A stretch of DNA of 64,000 bases, taken from the NCBI RefSeq assembly GCF_019793435.1, contig NZ_JAILYH010000005.1, forward strand, positions 124,001-188,000. Direction: 5' to 3'. The stretch comes from Rhizobium redzepovicii (GTDB lineage Bacteria > Pseudomonadota > Alphaproteobacteria > Rhizobiales > Rhizobiaceae). Below the pieces are notes generated by a model, which was given only the letters and a program-made list of their open reading frames with translations, had not been told where the DNA came from and made no database searches. The position numbers and the translations under genes are program-made. This document shows, in pieces, positions 19,354 through 28,510 of this stretch (position 1 is the first letter of the stretch; the number at the start of each line of letters is the position of its first letter).

Positions 19354-20406
19354 TCATTCAGCGGGTGGGTAGGAATGCTCGTCACCGCGATAATCCGAGA
19401 CGGAATAACATCCATCGCCCCTGGCCTGCACGGTGCTGCCGCTGACGACGGTTTTGCCGTAACCGCCCGGGATATCGAGGATGTAGGTCGGCTGGCAGAG
19501 CCCGGAAACCCGTCCGCGCAACGCCGAGACGATCCTTTGTCCCTCCTCGATCGTCAATCTGAAGTGGCCGGTGCCGGGCGCCAGATCCGGGTGATGCAGG
19601 TAATAAGGTTTGACGCGGATTTCGACGAAGGCCTTCATCAGCGCCGCAAGCACGTCGGGATCGTCGTTGACGCCTTTGAGCAGCACCGACTGGCTGACCA
19701 TGGCAATGCCGGCATCGACCAGACGGGCGCAGGCGGCACGCGCTTCCGCCGTCAGTTCCCTCACGTGATTGGCGTGCAGCGCCACATAGACCGTCTTGCC
19801 GCTCGCCTTCAGCGCGGCGATCAGTGCGTCGTCGATCTTGTCGGGATCGACGACGGGAACACGCGTGTGGAAACGCACGATCTTCACATGCGCAATGTCC
19901 GCCAGCGCCTCCATGATCTCGCGAAGGCGGCGCGGGGACAGCACCAGCGGATCGCCACCGGTGAGGATGACCTCCCAGATCTCCTCGTGACCTCTGATAT
20001 AGTCAAAGGCTGCCTGCATCGCCGCCGCATCGAGCGTGCCGAGACCCTGCGGCCCGACCATTTCGCGCCGGAAGCAGAAGCGGCAATAGACCGGGCAGAC
20101 ATGCACGGCCTTCAGCAGCACGCGATCGGGATAGCGGTGGACGATGCCTTCGACCGGGCTATGGGCGTGATCGCCGATCGGATCGGCGCGTTCTTCAGGC
20201 AAGACCGTGAGTTCGGCGGCATCGGGCACGAACTGCCGCGCGATCGGATCAGCGGGATCGGCGCGATCGATCAGCCTGGTCATAACAGGCGTCAAGGCAA
20301 TTGCGTAACGCACGGCAACCTCCTCGAGCGCTCTGCGATCGGCGGAAGAGACCAGCCCCGCCATCACCAGATCGTCGACGCTCTTGACCGGTTTGACGGC
20401 ATTCAT
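19354..20406 (-). CDS. epmB: EF-P beta-lysylation enzyme, lysine 2,3-aminomutase family
   Basis: Radical SAM enzyme of 350 residues. The iron-sulfur motif C-x3-C-x2-C is at residues 104-111 (HVCPVYCRFCFRR), followed by the GGDPL motif of the SAM site. It lacks the long extensions of catabolic KamA, fitting EpmB, which makes (R)-beta-lysine for EF-P. The start ATG at 20406 overlaps the epmA stop as ATGA, so the two modification enzymes are translationally coupled. efp itself lies just beyond epmA in divergent orientation, which makes the assignment strong. Confidence 0.92.
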   Translation of the reverse strand: MNAVKPVKSVDDLVMAGLVSSADRRALEEVAVRYAIALTPVMTRLIDRADPADPIARQFVPDAAELTVLPEERADPIGDHAHSPVEGIVHRYPDRVLLKAVHVCPVYCRFCFRREMVGPQGLGTLDAAAMQAAFDYIRGHEEIWEVILTGGDPLVLSPRRLREIMEALADIAHVKIVRFHTRVPVVDPDKIDDALIAALKASGKTVYVALHANHVRELTAEARAACARLVDAGIAMVSQSVLLKGVNDDPDVLAALMKAFVEIRVKPYYLHHPDLAPGTGHFRLTIEEGQRIVSALRGRVSGLCQPTYILDIPGGYGKTVVSGSTVQARGDGCYSVSDYRGDEHSYPPAE

Positions 20407-21464
20407 CGTCCATACTCCGCGACCGGCGCCCAAAGCACCTGATCAATGCGCGACGCTCCCGTCGCCAGCATCACCAGCCGGTCAAAGCCGAGCGCGATGC
20501 CGCTTGCCTCGGGCATCAGCGACAGTGCGGCGAGGAAATCCTCGTCGAGCGGATAGGTCTCGCCATAAACACGCGCCTTCTCGGCCATCTCGATCTCGAA
20601 CCGCCGCCGCTGCTCGGCAGCACTAGTGAGTTCGCCGAAGCCGTTGGCAAGTTCGACTCCGCAGGCATAGAGCTCGAAACGCTCGGCAACGCGTGGATCG
20701 CGGGCCGAAGGGCGCGCGAGCGCTGCTTCCGAGACCGGATATTCGTCGAGGATGGTGATGCGGCCGAAGCCGAGATGCGGCTCGATTTTTTCCACAAGCA
20801 CCCGGCTGAACAGATCGGCCCAGCCGTCGTCATCGGCAACACGCATGCCGACACGCTTCATCTCGGCGGCCAGATGATCGCGATCGGTCGAACCGTCGGC
20901 GGCGACCGAGGCGAGAAGATCGATGCCGGCATGGCGCTCGAAGGCTTCGGCAACGCTGATCCGCTCCGGACCGGCGAAAGGATCGCTCTCGCCGCCGCGA
21001 TAGGCAAGCTTTTCGGTGTTTGCCGTCTCGGTCGCAAGCGCCAGAATCCGCTCGCAATCCATCATCAGGCTCTCATAGCTTTCGCCGGCCCGGTACCATT
21101 CGAGCATGGTGAATTCGGGATGGTGCAGCGGCCCGCGCTCGCGGTTGCGATAGACATGGGCAAAACACGAGATACGTTCCTCACCCGCCGCAAGCAGCTT
21201 CTTGCAAGCGAATTCCGGCGAGGTGTGCAGATAGAATGGCGCCTTTTGCCCGTCCGTCGTCAGCGCTTCCGTGGCGAAGGCATGCAGATGCGCCTCGTTG
21301 CCCGGCGAGATTTGCAGCACCGCCGTATCCACCTCGATGAAATCCTCGCGCGCAAAAAAGCCGCGCAGCGCCGCCTGGATCGCATTGCGCCCGATCAGGA
21401 ACGGACGGCGATCGGCATGCACGGACGGGGTCCACCAGGGGGACGCTTTCGCCGAAGAGTTCAT
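20403..21464 (-). CDS. epmA: EF-P lysine lysyltransferase (GenX/PoxA)
   Basis: Truncated class II lysyl-tRNA-synthetase-like protein of 353 residues, lacking the N-terminal anticodon-binding domain. Motif 2 (FAHVYRNRERGPLHHPEFTMLEWYRA) and motif 3 (EASGIALGFDRLVML) are clear. EpmA attaches beta-lysine to the conserved lysine of EF-P using ATP. It is encoded divergently from efp across 147 bp and coupled to epmB downstream. No EpmC hydroxylase gene is seen nearby; many bacteria with EpmAB lack it. Confidence 0.93.
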   Translation of the reverse strand: MNSSAKASPWWTPSVHADRRPFLIGRNAIQAALRGFFAREDFIEVDTAVLQISPGNEAHLHAFATEALTTDGQKAPFYLHTSPEFACKKLLAAGEERISCFAHVYRNRERGPLHHPEFTMLEWYRAGESYESLMMDCERILALATETANTEKLAYRGGESDPFAGPERISVAEAFERHAGIDLLASVAADGSTDRDHLAAEMKRVGMRVADDDGWADLFSRVLVEKIEPHLGFGRITILDEYPVSEAALARPSARDPRVAERFELYACGVELANGFGELTSAAEQRRRFEIEMAEKARVYGETYPLDEDFLAALSLMPEASGIALGFDRLVMLATGASRIDQVLWAPVAEYGR

Positions 21465-21611
21465 TCCAAGCTTTCTTCGCCGGAGAAGCCGGTATGGGGA
21501 TGGCTATTTCCCGGATTTTAGGTTAGTTGCGCCCCAAAGAAAAATATTTGCGTCTCCGAGGCGTCTCGACAGTCATCTACGACGCCGAAAGCCGAGTTAC
21601 AAGGAAGTCTT

Positions 21612-22181
21612 ATGGTCAAGGTCATCGCCTCTTCGGTCCGCAAGGGCAACGTTCTCGATGTCGACGGCAAGCTCTACGTCGTTCTCACCGCTCAGAACTT
21701 TCACCCGGGCAAGGGCACGCCGGTCACCCAGGTCGACATGCGCCGCATCGTCGACGGCGTGAAGGTCTCCGAGCGCTGGCGCACCACCGAGCAGGTCGAG
21801 CGCGCCTTCGTCGAGGACGTCTCCTTCCAGTATCTCTATGAAGACGGCGAAGGCTTCCACTTCATGAACCCCGGCAACTACGATCAGGTCGTGGTCGATG
21901 TCGAAACCATGGGCGATCAGAAGGCCTATCTGCAGGAAGGCATGTCCTGCGTCCTGTCGATCCATGAAGGCATTCCGCTGGCGCTCGAACTGCCGCGCCA
22001 CGTGACGCTCGAAATCACCGAGACCGAGCCGGTCGTCAAGGGTCAGACGGCATCGTCTTCCTACAAGCCGGCGATGCTGTCGAACGGCGTGCGCACCATG
22101 GTGCCGCCGCACATCAATGCCGGCACCCGCGTCGTCATCGCAACGGAAGACAATTCCTACGTCGAACGCGCCAAGGACTGA
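21612..22181 (+). CDS. efp: Translation elongation factor P
   Basis: 189 residues, the usual EF-P length, with KOW-like N-terminal domain and two OB domains. The modification site is Lys34 in [12 protein letters not shown], matching the position that EpmA/EpmB modify in E. coli. The C-terminal signature [20 protein letters not shown] is canonical. EF-P relieves ribosome stalling at proline runs. It is followed by a strong rho-independent terminator. Confidence 0.97.
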   Translation: MVKVIASSVRKGNVLDVDGKLYVVLTAQNFHPGKGTPVTQVDMRRIVDGVKVSERWRTTEQVERAFVEDVSFQYLYEDGEGFHFMNPGNYDQVVVDVETMGDQKAYLQEGMSCVLSIHEGIPLALELPRHVTLEITETEPVVKGQTASSSYKPAMLSNGVRTMVPPHINAGTRVVIATEDNSYVERAKD

Positions 22182-22202
22182 TCCTGGTCATCATCGCATG
22201 CA

Positions 22203-22228
22203 AAAGGCCGGTTTCGACCGGCTTTTTT
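22203..22228 (+). terminator. Rho-independent terminator of efp
   Basis: GCCGGT-TTCG-ACCGGC stem-loop followed by TTTTTT, starting about 20 bp after the efp stop codon. Preceding A residues would allow partial use on the other strand. Confidence 0.9.
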
Positions 22229-22260
22229 GTGTCCGCCGCCAACAGGGAATTTCCGGTCAA

Positions 22261-22345
22261 TGCATGTCATCAGGAAGTGTGCAGCGGTTCCGGGATAACG
22301 ACATGCATAAATTGCATGAATCAAATTCGATGCGATGCGCTTTAG
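22261..22345 (+). repeat. RIME-like dispersed repeat, copy D
   Basis: TGCATGTC/GACATGCA arms (22261-22307) enclose GGAAGTGTGCAGCGGTTCC, nearly identical to copy A. A decayed second module with GATGCGATGCGCTTTAG follows. Its last bases contain the stop codon of the SIS-domain gene, so the repeat has defined that protein's end. Confidence 0.7.
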
Positions 22346-23070
22346 AGATGCGGGTTGCGCGGCCGGTATTTCCGCACGAGCTTCTGATTGATCTCGGCGG
22401 CACCCGGCATATTGGCGCTGAGATAAACCGGCGCATCGCCGGATTTCGAAAGCTCCGAGGCGACTTCGGCGAAGATCGCATTGATGACCGTCACTCCGAC
22501 CGCCGTCGAGACCGGCCCAACCCGAAGGCCCGTGCCTTCCAGATCGAGAACGGCGTCACCCGGCGGCAGCCCGTTGTCGAGCACCACATCGGCCGCGTCG
22601 GCAAGCCGCCGGCGGCCATTGGCGATCGCTGAGGAATAGGCGATCGACGTGATGGCGATCACCTTTGCGCCGATTTCGCGCGCATAGTCGGCAGCCTCGA
22701 TCGGCGCGGCGTTCACGCCCGAATTGGAGGCGATGATGATGACATCGCCCGGCTGCATGCCGTATCGCTCCAACATCGGCCGCACCAGGCCCTGCGTGCG
22801 CTCATAGACCGAACTGATGACCGCACCCTCATGCAGCATGGCCGAGCCGACGAGCACCGGCACGGTGAAGGCGAGCCCGCCGGCCCGATAATGCACCTCT
22901 TCGGCCAGCATATGCGAATGGCCGGTGCCGAAGACATAGACGCGCTTGTCGCCGCGGGCAGCATCGAGAATGACGGCCGCCGCCTGCGCCATCGGCTCGG
23001 CAAGCGTCTGCTTCAATTCTTCCAGCCGGCCGATCAGGTTGGAGAAATAGGCATCGGTGATATCGGTCAT
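22342..23070 (-). CDS. SIS-domain sugar-phosphate binding/isomerase protein
   Basis: 242 residues with a single SIS domain: [22 protein letters not shown] (phosphosugar loop) and [23 protein letters not shown]. It belongs to the UPF0309-type SIS proteins of unknown exact substrate. AGGAG upstream fixes ATG 23070; a longer frame to 23091 lacks support. It is the last of four same-strand genes with GntR, NagB-II-like and NagA proteins, so a role with amino-sugar phosphates (for example N-acetylmuramate or N-acetylglucosamine derivatives) is likely. The stop codon lies within a dispersed repeat. Confidence 0.85.
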   Translation of the reverse strand: MTDITDAYFSNLIGRLEELKQTLAEPMAQAAAVILDAARGDKRVYVFGTGHSHMLAEEVHYRAGGLAFTVPVLVGSAMLHEGAVISSVYERTQGLVRPMLERYGMQPGDVIIIASNSGVNAAPIEAADYAREIGAKVIAITSIAYSSAIANGRRRLADAADVVLDNGLPPGDAVLDLEGTGLRVGPVSTAVGVTVINAIFAEVASELSKSGDAPVYLSANMPGAAEINQKLVRKYRPRNPHL

Positions 23071-23087
23071 CCCACGTCTCCTTGAGG

Positions 23088-24239
23088 TCACGCCGTTTCG
23101 CCGGCAAGCCAGGTGGCGATGACGGTAAGCGCATCGGTGAGATGCACGAGGTCGGCGCGCGCGCCCGGCGAGAGATGGCCGCGATCGGCAAGCCTGAGGA
23201 AACGGGCGGGGTAAAGCGTCGCCATGCGCAAGGCTTCGGCGAGCGTCAGGTCGAGATAGGTGACGCCGTAGCGGATCGTCGAGATCATGTCGACGTCGGA
23301 ACCGGCCAGCGTGCCGTCGGACAGCACAAGCTTCGAGCAGAAGCCTCCCCTTTCGCGCCGGACGGTGCGCCCGTTCAACGTGAACGAGTCCTTCTCAGAC
23401 CCGACGAGCGACATCGCGTCGGTGACGAAGAACAGCTTGCCTTCACCGCGCTTGGCGCGCAGCGCCGTGCGCAAGGCCTTCGGATCGACGTGATGACCGT
23501 CGGCGATGATGCCGCACCAGGTCGAGGGATGATCGATCGCCGCGCCGACGAGGCCGGGCGCTCGGTGCCCCAGCTGGCTCATGGCGTTGAAGAGATGCGT
23601 GACGCCGCGCGCCCCCGCGTCGAAACGTTCCGCCGCTGCCTCGCTCGAACAATCGGAGTGGCCGATGCTGACGGTCACGCCGGCTTCCGCAAGTTCGCGC
23701 ACCTGGGCAACCGTCACCTGCTCGGCGGCCATGGTGACGAGCAGCGTGCCGATCGCCTCGCGCGCCTGGATGAACGCCTTGACGTCGCGGCCCTCGACCG
23801 GCCGCATCAGTTCGGCCAGATGCGCGCCCTTGCGTGCCGGTGCCAGATGCGGGCCTTCGAGATGCAGACCGGCGACGCCGCGGTTCGCCTTGACCGCTTC
23901 TGTCGCCGCCTCGATCGCGGCAATGGACGCTTCAGCCGTATCGGTGATCAGCGTCGGCAGCAGCGATGTCGTGCCATAGGGGCGGTGCCCGCCGGCGATG
24001 ATCTCCATCGAGGCAACCGAAGGTTCGTCGTTCAGCATCCGTCCGGCGCCGCCATTGACTTGCGCATCGATGAAGCCGGCCGATAGCACGCCGCCGGAAA
24101 GCGTCACCGTCTCGCCATCCGGCAGATCGTTTCCAGCAGCAATCGCTTCGACCCGGCCATCGGCAACGATGAGCGCCTTGTCGTCATGGAAGCGCTCGCC
24201 ATCGAAGATGCGCGCGCCGACAAAGATCTTGCGGGCCAT
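23088..24239 (-). CDS. nagA: N-acetylglucosamine-6-phosphate deacetylase
   Basis: Amidohydrolase of 383 residues. Metal and substrate motifs are [15 protein letters not shown] (Glu ligand), SIGHSD and [10 protein letters not shown] (His ligand region), plus [10 protein letters not shown] with the catalytic Asp. It removes acetate from GlcNAc-6-P, giving GlcN-6-P for the neighbouring deaminase. ATG 24239 overlaps the upstream SIS gene stop as ATGA, so synthesis is coupled. Confidence 0.94.
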   Translation of the reverse strand: MARKIFVGARIFDGERFHDDKALIVADGRVEAIAAGNDLPDGETVTLSGGVLSAGFIDAQVNGGAGRMLNDEPSVASMEIIAGGHRPYGTTSLLPTLITDTAEASIAAIEAATEAVKANRGVAGLHLEGPHLAPARKGAHLAELMRPVEGRDVKAFIQAREAIGTLLVTMAAEQVTVAQVRELAEAGVTVSIGHSDCSSEAAAERFDAGARGVTHLFNAMSQLGHRAPGLVGAAIDHPSTWCGIIADGHHVDPKALRTALRAKRGEGKLFFVTDAMSLVGSEKDSFTLNGRTVRRERGGFCSKLVLSDGTLAGSDVDMISTIRYGVTYLDLTLAEALRMATLYPARFLRLADRGHLSPGARADLVHLTDALTVIATWLAGETA

Positions 24240-25270
24240 CAGACCGTCTCCGTCACCTTGAGCAGGTTTGCCGGCCTGTCGGGATCGAAGCCCTTGCGCC
24301 GCGTCACCGACTCGATCAGCCGATAATAGACGAGCAGCGACACCAGCGGATCGACCAGGCCGTTGCCCGTCGTCGGCACGCGCAGATTGATGCCGGAAAG
24401 CGGCTGGGTGGAAAAACCGACAGTGGTGGCGCCGAGCTTCTGCAGACGCTCCAGCGCTAGGCCGTTATTGGCGAAGGCCGCATCGTCGGGCGCAAAGGCG
24501 ACGATCGGAAAGCCCGGCTGCACCAGGCGCATCGGACCGTGCATCAGTTCCGCCAGCGAGAAGGCTTCGGCATGCAGGCCGGACGTTTCCTTGGCCTTCA
24601 GCGCCGCTTCGAGCGCGATCGCGAAGGCCGGGCCGCGGCCGGCCGTATAGAGCGAGGTCGCGTTGAAGAGCACCTCTTCGGCTGCCGCCGTGTCGATCCC
24701 GGCGGTGGCCGAAAGCGCCTCCGGCAGTTTGCCGAGTGCAGCCTGCAGCTCGGACGCGCCGCCGATCGCAGCCGTCACCCCGGAAAGGGCAGCGACCGAG
24801 GCGATGAAGGATTTCGTCGCCGCGACGCTCTTTTCCGCTCCGGCATTGAGGCCGAGAACGATATCGGCCTGTTTCGCCAGCGGGCTGTCGATGACGTTGA
24901 CGACGGCGATCGTCGTCGCCCCGCCCTTCTTGGCCGCCTCCTGCAGCGCGACGATATCGGGGCTGGCGCCCGACTGCGAGACGGTGAAATGAACGCCACC
25001 CTTCAGATGGAGGGCAGCGCCGTAGACCGAAGCGATCGACGGGCCGACCGATGCGACCGGGACGCCGCAGGTGATCTCGAAAAGATATTTGAAGAAGGTG
25101 GCGGCATGGTCCGAGGAGCCGCGCGCCGCCGTCGTCACCACGCTCGGGCGGGCTGAGGAAAACAGCCGGGCGATCTCGGCAAAGACCGGTTTTTCCTTTT
25201 CGAGAAGCGTGGCCACCACCTCCGGCGATTGGCCCGCTTCTTGAAGCATCAGCGACTGGTTCTCACTCAT
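24239..25270 (-). CDS. Double-SIS glucosamine-6-phosphate deaminase (NagB-II / AgaS-like)
   Basis: 343 residues made of two SIS domains, equivalent to the isomerase half of GlmS without the glutaminase domain. Motifs include TTAARGSSDHAATFFKYLFE, VSQSGASPDIVALQEAAKKGG and AATKSFIASVAAL. Such proteins commonly replace NagB as GlcN-6-P deaminase in NagA operons. It is coupled by ATGA overlaps to gntR upstream and nagA downstream. Confidence 0.88.
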   Translation of the reverse strand: MSENQSLMLQEAGQSPEVVATLLEKEKPVFAEIARLFSSARPSVVTTAARGSSDHAATFFKYLFEITCGVPVASVGPSIASVYGAALHLKGGVHFTVSQSGASPDIVALQEAAKKGGATTIAVVNVIDSPLAKQADIVLGLNAGAEKSVAATKSFIASVAALSGVTAAIGGASELQAALGKLPEALSATAGIDTAAAEEVLFNATSLYTAGRGPAFAIALEAALKAKETSGLHAEAFSLAELMHGPMRLVQPGFPIVAFAPDDAAFANNGLALERLQKLGATTVGFSTQPLSGINLRVPTTGNGLVDPLVSLLVYYRLIESVTRRKGFDPDRPANLLKVTETV

Positions 25271-26040
25271 AGGTCATCTCCGATTCTCAATTCGGCAACG
25301 AAATCATAGGCGTCGCCGCGATAATGCGAGCGGGTGTATTCAACGACGCGCTGGTCTTCCAGGCGCGAGACGCGTTCGATCAGCAGCGCTGGCGCGCCGG
25401 CATCGACATTCAGGATCGCCGCAGAGGACGGGTCAAGCGTCACCGCGGTCAGCCGCTGCAGCGCCCGCACCGGCCTGTGGCCGTTGGCGGTCAGCGCATC
25501 ATAGAGCGATCCCTCGCCGCCGGCATCGTCGCCTAAAAATTTGATCGGCACCACGGCACGTTCGATCGCCAGCGGCAGGCCGTCGGCGAGACGCAATCGG
25601 TCGAGCCTGAGCACCGGCTCGTCACCGCCAAGCCCGAGCAGGAAGGATTCGTCCGGCGACGGCGTATTGACCGTCCGTGACAATATCTTTGCGGCCGGTT
25701 GACGCCCGCGCGAGCGCATGTCGGCGGAGAAGGAGGACAGCCGCCAGAGCGACTGCTCCATGCGCTCGACCTTGCTCGATACGAAAGTACCGCTTCCGTG
25801 GCGCGATTCCAATGCGCCGGATGCCATCAGATCGCGATAGGCGGTGCGCACGGTGACGCGGCCGAGCTTCAAGGCCTCGGCAAGATCGCGCTCCCCCGGC
25901 AGCGCCGTGCCGGGTTTCAGCAATCCTTCCTGAATAAGGCCGGTCAGCGTCTGCGCCAGCCGCTTGTAGAGCGGCCCGGTCAGCGCCGCGTCACGCAGGC
26001 CGCGACTCTTTAGCTCCGCTATCAGACTGGTCCTATCCAT
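25267..26040 (-). CDS. GntR/HutC-family regulator of amino-sugar genes (NagR-like)
   Basis: 257 residues with an N-terminal GntR winged helix (PGERDLAEALKLGRVTVRTAYRDLMASGALE, residues about 45-75) and a C-terminal UTRA effector domain (LERVSRLEDQRVVEYTRSHYRGDAYDF at the end). The frame runs far upstream, but ATG at 26040 gives the family's normal length. The operon's first gene, it probably senses GlcNAc-6-P or GlcN-6-P. Two direct GGTTCTA repeats one helical turn apart lie just upstream and may be its own operator. Confidence 0.88.
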   Translation of the reverse strand: MDRTSLIAELKSRGLRDAALTGPLYKRLAQTLTGLIQEGLLKPGTALPGERDLAEALKLGRVTVRTAYRDLMASGALESRHGSGTFVSSKVERMEQSLWRLSSFSADMRSRGRQPAAKILSRTVNTPSPDESFLLGLGGDEPVLRLDRLRLADGLPLAIERAVVPIKFLGDDAGGEGSLYDALTANGHRPVRALQRLTAVTLDPSSAAILNVDAGAPALLIERVSRLEDQRVVEYTRSHYRGDAYDFVAELRIGDDL

Positions 26041-26050
26041 GGGCAAGCAA

Positions 26051-26068
26051 TAGAACCTATTTAGAACC
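26051..26068 (-). promoter_or_regulatory. Candidate operator of the GntR-type regulator
   Basis: Two direct copies of TAGAACC (minus-strand GGTTCTA) start 11 bp apart, one DNA turn, 11-28 bp before the regulator start. The position suits negative autoregulation. This differs from the inverted repeats typical of HutC regulators, so the assignment is tentative. Confidence 0.4.
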
Positions 26069-26102
26069 AATCGGCAAGATATAATTACCGGCAAGCGAGA
26101 AA

Positions 26103-26134
26103 AAACCTCCCCGGCGCGGGCCGGAGAGGTTTTC
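26103..26134 (-). terminator. Rho-independent terminator after galM
   Basis: AAAACCTC-CCCGGC / GCCGG-AGAGGTTTT stem with a GCGG loop; on the minus strand it runs into a T tract. It separates galM from the GntR gene downstream on the same strand. Confidence 0.85.
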
Positions 26135-26188
26135 ATAGCGATAAAATTTGACAGCCGTACGTCCCGGCGCCGCGTCTCAAAAAGACGC

Positions 26189-27211
26189 TCAGTTCTTGGT
26201 GAAGATGTAATCCGTCTCCTGGCGCAGCACTTCGCCGGGGCGCAGCACCGCATTCGGGAAACCCTGGTGATTGATGGCATCCGGCCAGACCTGCGTCTCC
26301 AGGCAGAAGCCAGCGAAGGGGCCGTATTTGCGTCCGCCGAGGCCGGGAGCACCGGTATTGAGCTTGAAACCGGCATAGAACTGCACGCCCGGCTCGGTGC
26401 TGCGCACTTCAAGCGACACGCCGGAATAGAGACTGCGGGCGAGCGCGACGCTGCGCTTGGCGGTTCGTTCGCCGGACAGGCAGAAATTATGGTCGTACAG
26501 CACCTGCTCGCTGCCGGCGAAACGCTTCATCGGCGCCATCTCGCGGAAATCGAATTCCGTGCCGGCGACGGAACGGATCTCGCCGGTCGGCACCTGTTTC
26601 TCGTCGGTCGGCAGGTAGTGGTCGGCAGCGATCATGATGTCGTGGCCAAGCGCGTCCTCGCGACCGTCGAGATTGAAATAGGCATGCTGGCAGACATTGG
26701 CGAGCGTCGGCTGGTCGCTTGTGGATTCGTAGGTCACCGACAGTTCGCCGTTGCCGTGCACCCAGAAGGTTGCCTGGATGGTGCAATTGCCGGGATAGCC
26801 GGCGCGGCCATCGGGATCGACGATCTTCAGCACCACGCGGTCGACATCATGCTCGACGACCGTCCAGTTGCGTTTGGCAATATTGTCGCTGCCGCCATGC
26901 AGATGCGTCACGCCGTTTTCGTTCAGCTCGAGCTGGTGATCCTTGCCGTCGAGCATGAAGGCACCGCCGCCGACACGGTTGGCGCAGCGGCCGGGCGTCG
27001 CGCCGAAATAGGCTGAATGGAGCGGGTAGCTGTCGAATTCCTCAAAGCCGAGCTGCAGCGGCGCGTCATGCCCTTCCAGGCGCAGATCCTGGATGACCGC
27101 GCCCCAGCTGATGATCTTGGCGGTCAGCCCGCCGCCGCTGATGACGACGCGATAGACGGTCTCGCCCGCCTTCGTCTGCCCGAAAACTTCCCGCTCCAAC
27201 TTATCCGACAT
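26189..27211 (-). CDS. galM: Aldose 1-epimerase (mutarotase)
   Basis: 340 residues, GalM beta-sandwich fold. Substrate motifs include GATPGRCANRVGGG, NGVTHLHGGSDN (catalytic His region), ANVCQHAYFNLDG (second His) and FCLETQVWPDAINH with the catalytic Glu. The enzyme interconverts alpha and beta anomers of hexoses before phosphorylation. It is a single gene ended by its own terminator. Confidence 0.93.
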   Translation of the reverse strand: MSDKLEREVFGQTKAGETVYRVVISGGGLTAKIISWGAVIQDLRLEGHDAPLQLGFEEFDSYPLHSAYFGATPGRCANRVGGGAFMLDGKDHQLELNENGVTHLHGGSDNIAKRNWTVVEHDVDRVVLKIVDPDGRAGYPGNCTIQATFWVHGNGELSVTYESTSDQPTLANVCQHAYFNLDGREDALGHDIMIAADHYLPTDEKQVPTGEIRSVAGTEFDFREMAPMKRFAGSEQVLYDHNFCLSGERTAKRSVALARSLYSGVSLEVRSTEPGVQFYAGFKLNTGAPGLGGRKYGPFAGFCLETQVWPDAINHQGFPNAVLRPGEVLRQETDYIFTKN

Positions 27212-27304
27212 GATCGACCGTCCATTTGATATCTAGCATTCCGACCGGAACCTGCCCGCATTTGTTCCAAACCGCAACCGGCCACGATGAGAAAGGGGTA
27301 CGGC

Positions 27305-28228
27305 TCACAGATCCGTGCCGATCTCCTCCACATCGAACGGCGTCGTCTGGTAGATCTCGTTGATCCAGTTGCCGAACAAAAGATGCGCATGGCTGCGCCA
27401 GCGGTTCTGCGGCGCAAGCGCCGGATCATTATGCGGGAAATAGTTGTGCGGCATCTTGATCGGCACGCCAGCATTGACGTCGCGGAAATATTCGTCGGAC
27501 AGCGAGGTGGAATCATATTCGACGTGGTTGAACATATAGAGCCGCCGGCCTCGCCTCTCGTGCACGAGGCAGACGCCCATCTCGCTGGATTCCATCAGGA
27601 TCTCCAGCTTGTCCGATTTCTCGATATCGTCGCGGCGCACTTCGGTCCAGCGCGACACCGGCACCTCGAAATTGTCGGAAAAGCCGTTGAGATAGATCGA
27701 CGCAGGCTTCAGGTTGCGGTGGCGGTAGACGCCGAAGGCCTTCTCCTTCAGCTCGTATTTCGGAACGCCGTGGAAATGATAGATCGCCGCCATCGCGCCC
27801 CAGCAGACGTTCATCGTCGAATGCACATTCGTTTCCGTCCAGTCGAGAATCTCCTGCATCTCCGGCCAATAGGTAACGTCCTCATAGGGCAAAAGCTCGA
27901 TCGGCGCCCCGGTGATGATGAAGCCGTCGAATTTGCGGTGCTTCACCTCCTCCCAGGTCTGGTAGAAGGCAAGCAGGTGATCTTCGGAGGTGTTCTTCGC
28001 CTTGTGGCCGCCGATGCGGATCAGCGACAGCTCGACCTGCAGCGGCGAGGCGCCGACAAGGCGGGCCATCTGCAATTCGGTCTTGATCTTGTTCGGCATC
28101 AAGTTGAGCAGCCCGATCTGCAGCGGACGAATATCCTGACGGATCGCCAGCGTCTCGGTCATCACCCGTACACCCTCTTGAACGAGGGTTTCAAAGGCGG
28201 GCAGCGTGTCGGGGATCTTGATGGGCAT
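27305..28228 (-). CDS. metA: Homoserine O-acyltransferase (predicted acetyltransferase)
   Basis: 307 residues, MetA family with glutamine-amidotransferase-like fold. The acyl-accepting Cys142 sits in NVCWGAMAA, with a HE-x-R-x-R-type catalytic region at [17 protein letters not shown]. Residue 111 is Glu ([13 protein letters not shown]). Family studies link Glu111 to acetyl-CoA use and Gly111 to succinyl-CoA, so this is probably homoserine O-acetyltransferase despite the name metA. It starts methionine synthesis. ATG 28228 matches the usual [11 protein letters not shown] opening. A SAM-II riboswitch and a terminator precede it. Confidence 0.95.
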   Translation of the reverse strand: MPIKIPDTLPAFETLVQEGVRVMTETLAIRQDIRPLQIGLLNLMPNKIKTELQMARLVGASPLQVELSLIRIGGHKAKNTSEDHLLAFYQTWEEVKHRKFDGFIITGAPIELLPYEDVTYWPEMQEILDWTETNVHSTMNVCWGAMAAIYHFHGVPKYELKEKAFGVYRHRNLKPASIYLNGFSDNFEVPVSRWTEVRRDDIEKSDKLEILMESSEMGVCLVHERRGRRLYMFNHVEYDSTSLSDEYFRDVNAGVPIKMPHNYFPHNDPALAPQNRWRSHAHLLFGNWINEIYQTTPFDVEEIGTDL

Positions 28229-28250
28229 TGCGGTCACTCGATCAAAAAAC

Positions 28251-28283
28251 AAAAAACCGGCGGCGAAAAAAATCGCTACCGGT
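28251..28283 (-). terminator. Terminator hairpin in the metA leader
   Basis: On the minus strand ACCGG-TAG-CGA pairs with TCG-CCG-CCGGT and is followed by TTTTTT. It lies between the riboswitch and the metA start, where it could act as the expression platform. It could equally be a weak constitutive terminator. Confidence 0.6.
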
Positions 28284-28292
28284 CCGCACGCG

Positions 28293-28348
28293 GCCCTTTA
28301 GCGAATTTTTTAACGTGGCTGCAAGCCGGCCGGCCAAATCACCACGGA
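28293..28348 (-). promoter_or_regulatory. SAM-II riboswitch (metA RNA motif)
   Basis: Read on the minus strand, CGTGGTGATTTG opens P1 and is followed by CGGCTTGCAGCCACG, TTAAAAAA and GCTAAAGGG. This is the hallmark order of the alphaproteobacterial SAM-II pseudoknot. P1 pairs CGTGG with CCACG. S-adenosylmethionine binding would lower metA expression. It starts about 65 bp before the metA ATG. Confidence 0.93.
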
Positions 28349-28510
28349 ACGCTTAAATAGACCCAGTCGAGCCACGAATCAACTGTCGAATGCATGCGGG
28401 AGCGACTCATGCAAGCATCATCACAGTTTAATGACTGATAGAATCTGTTGATAGACCGGTAACGCCACCATGTTAATAATGGTAAGCATGGGCGATGTTG
28501 GAAAAGCGTG

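Noticed and set aside
26041..26412. N-terminal extension of the GntR regulator
   Set aside because: The added residues are Ser/Arg/Cys-rich, run through the terminator and candidate operator, and exceed the family length.
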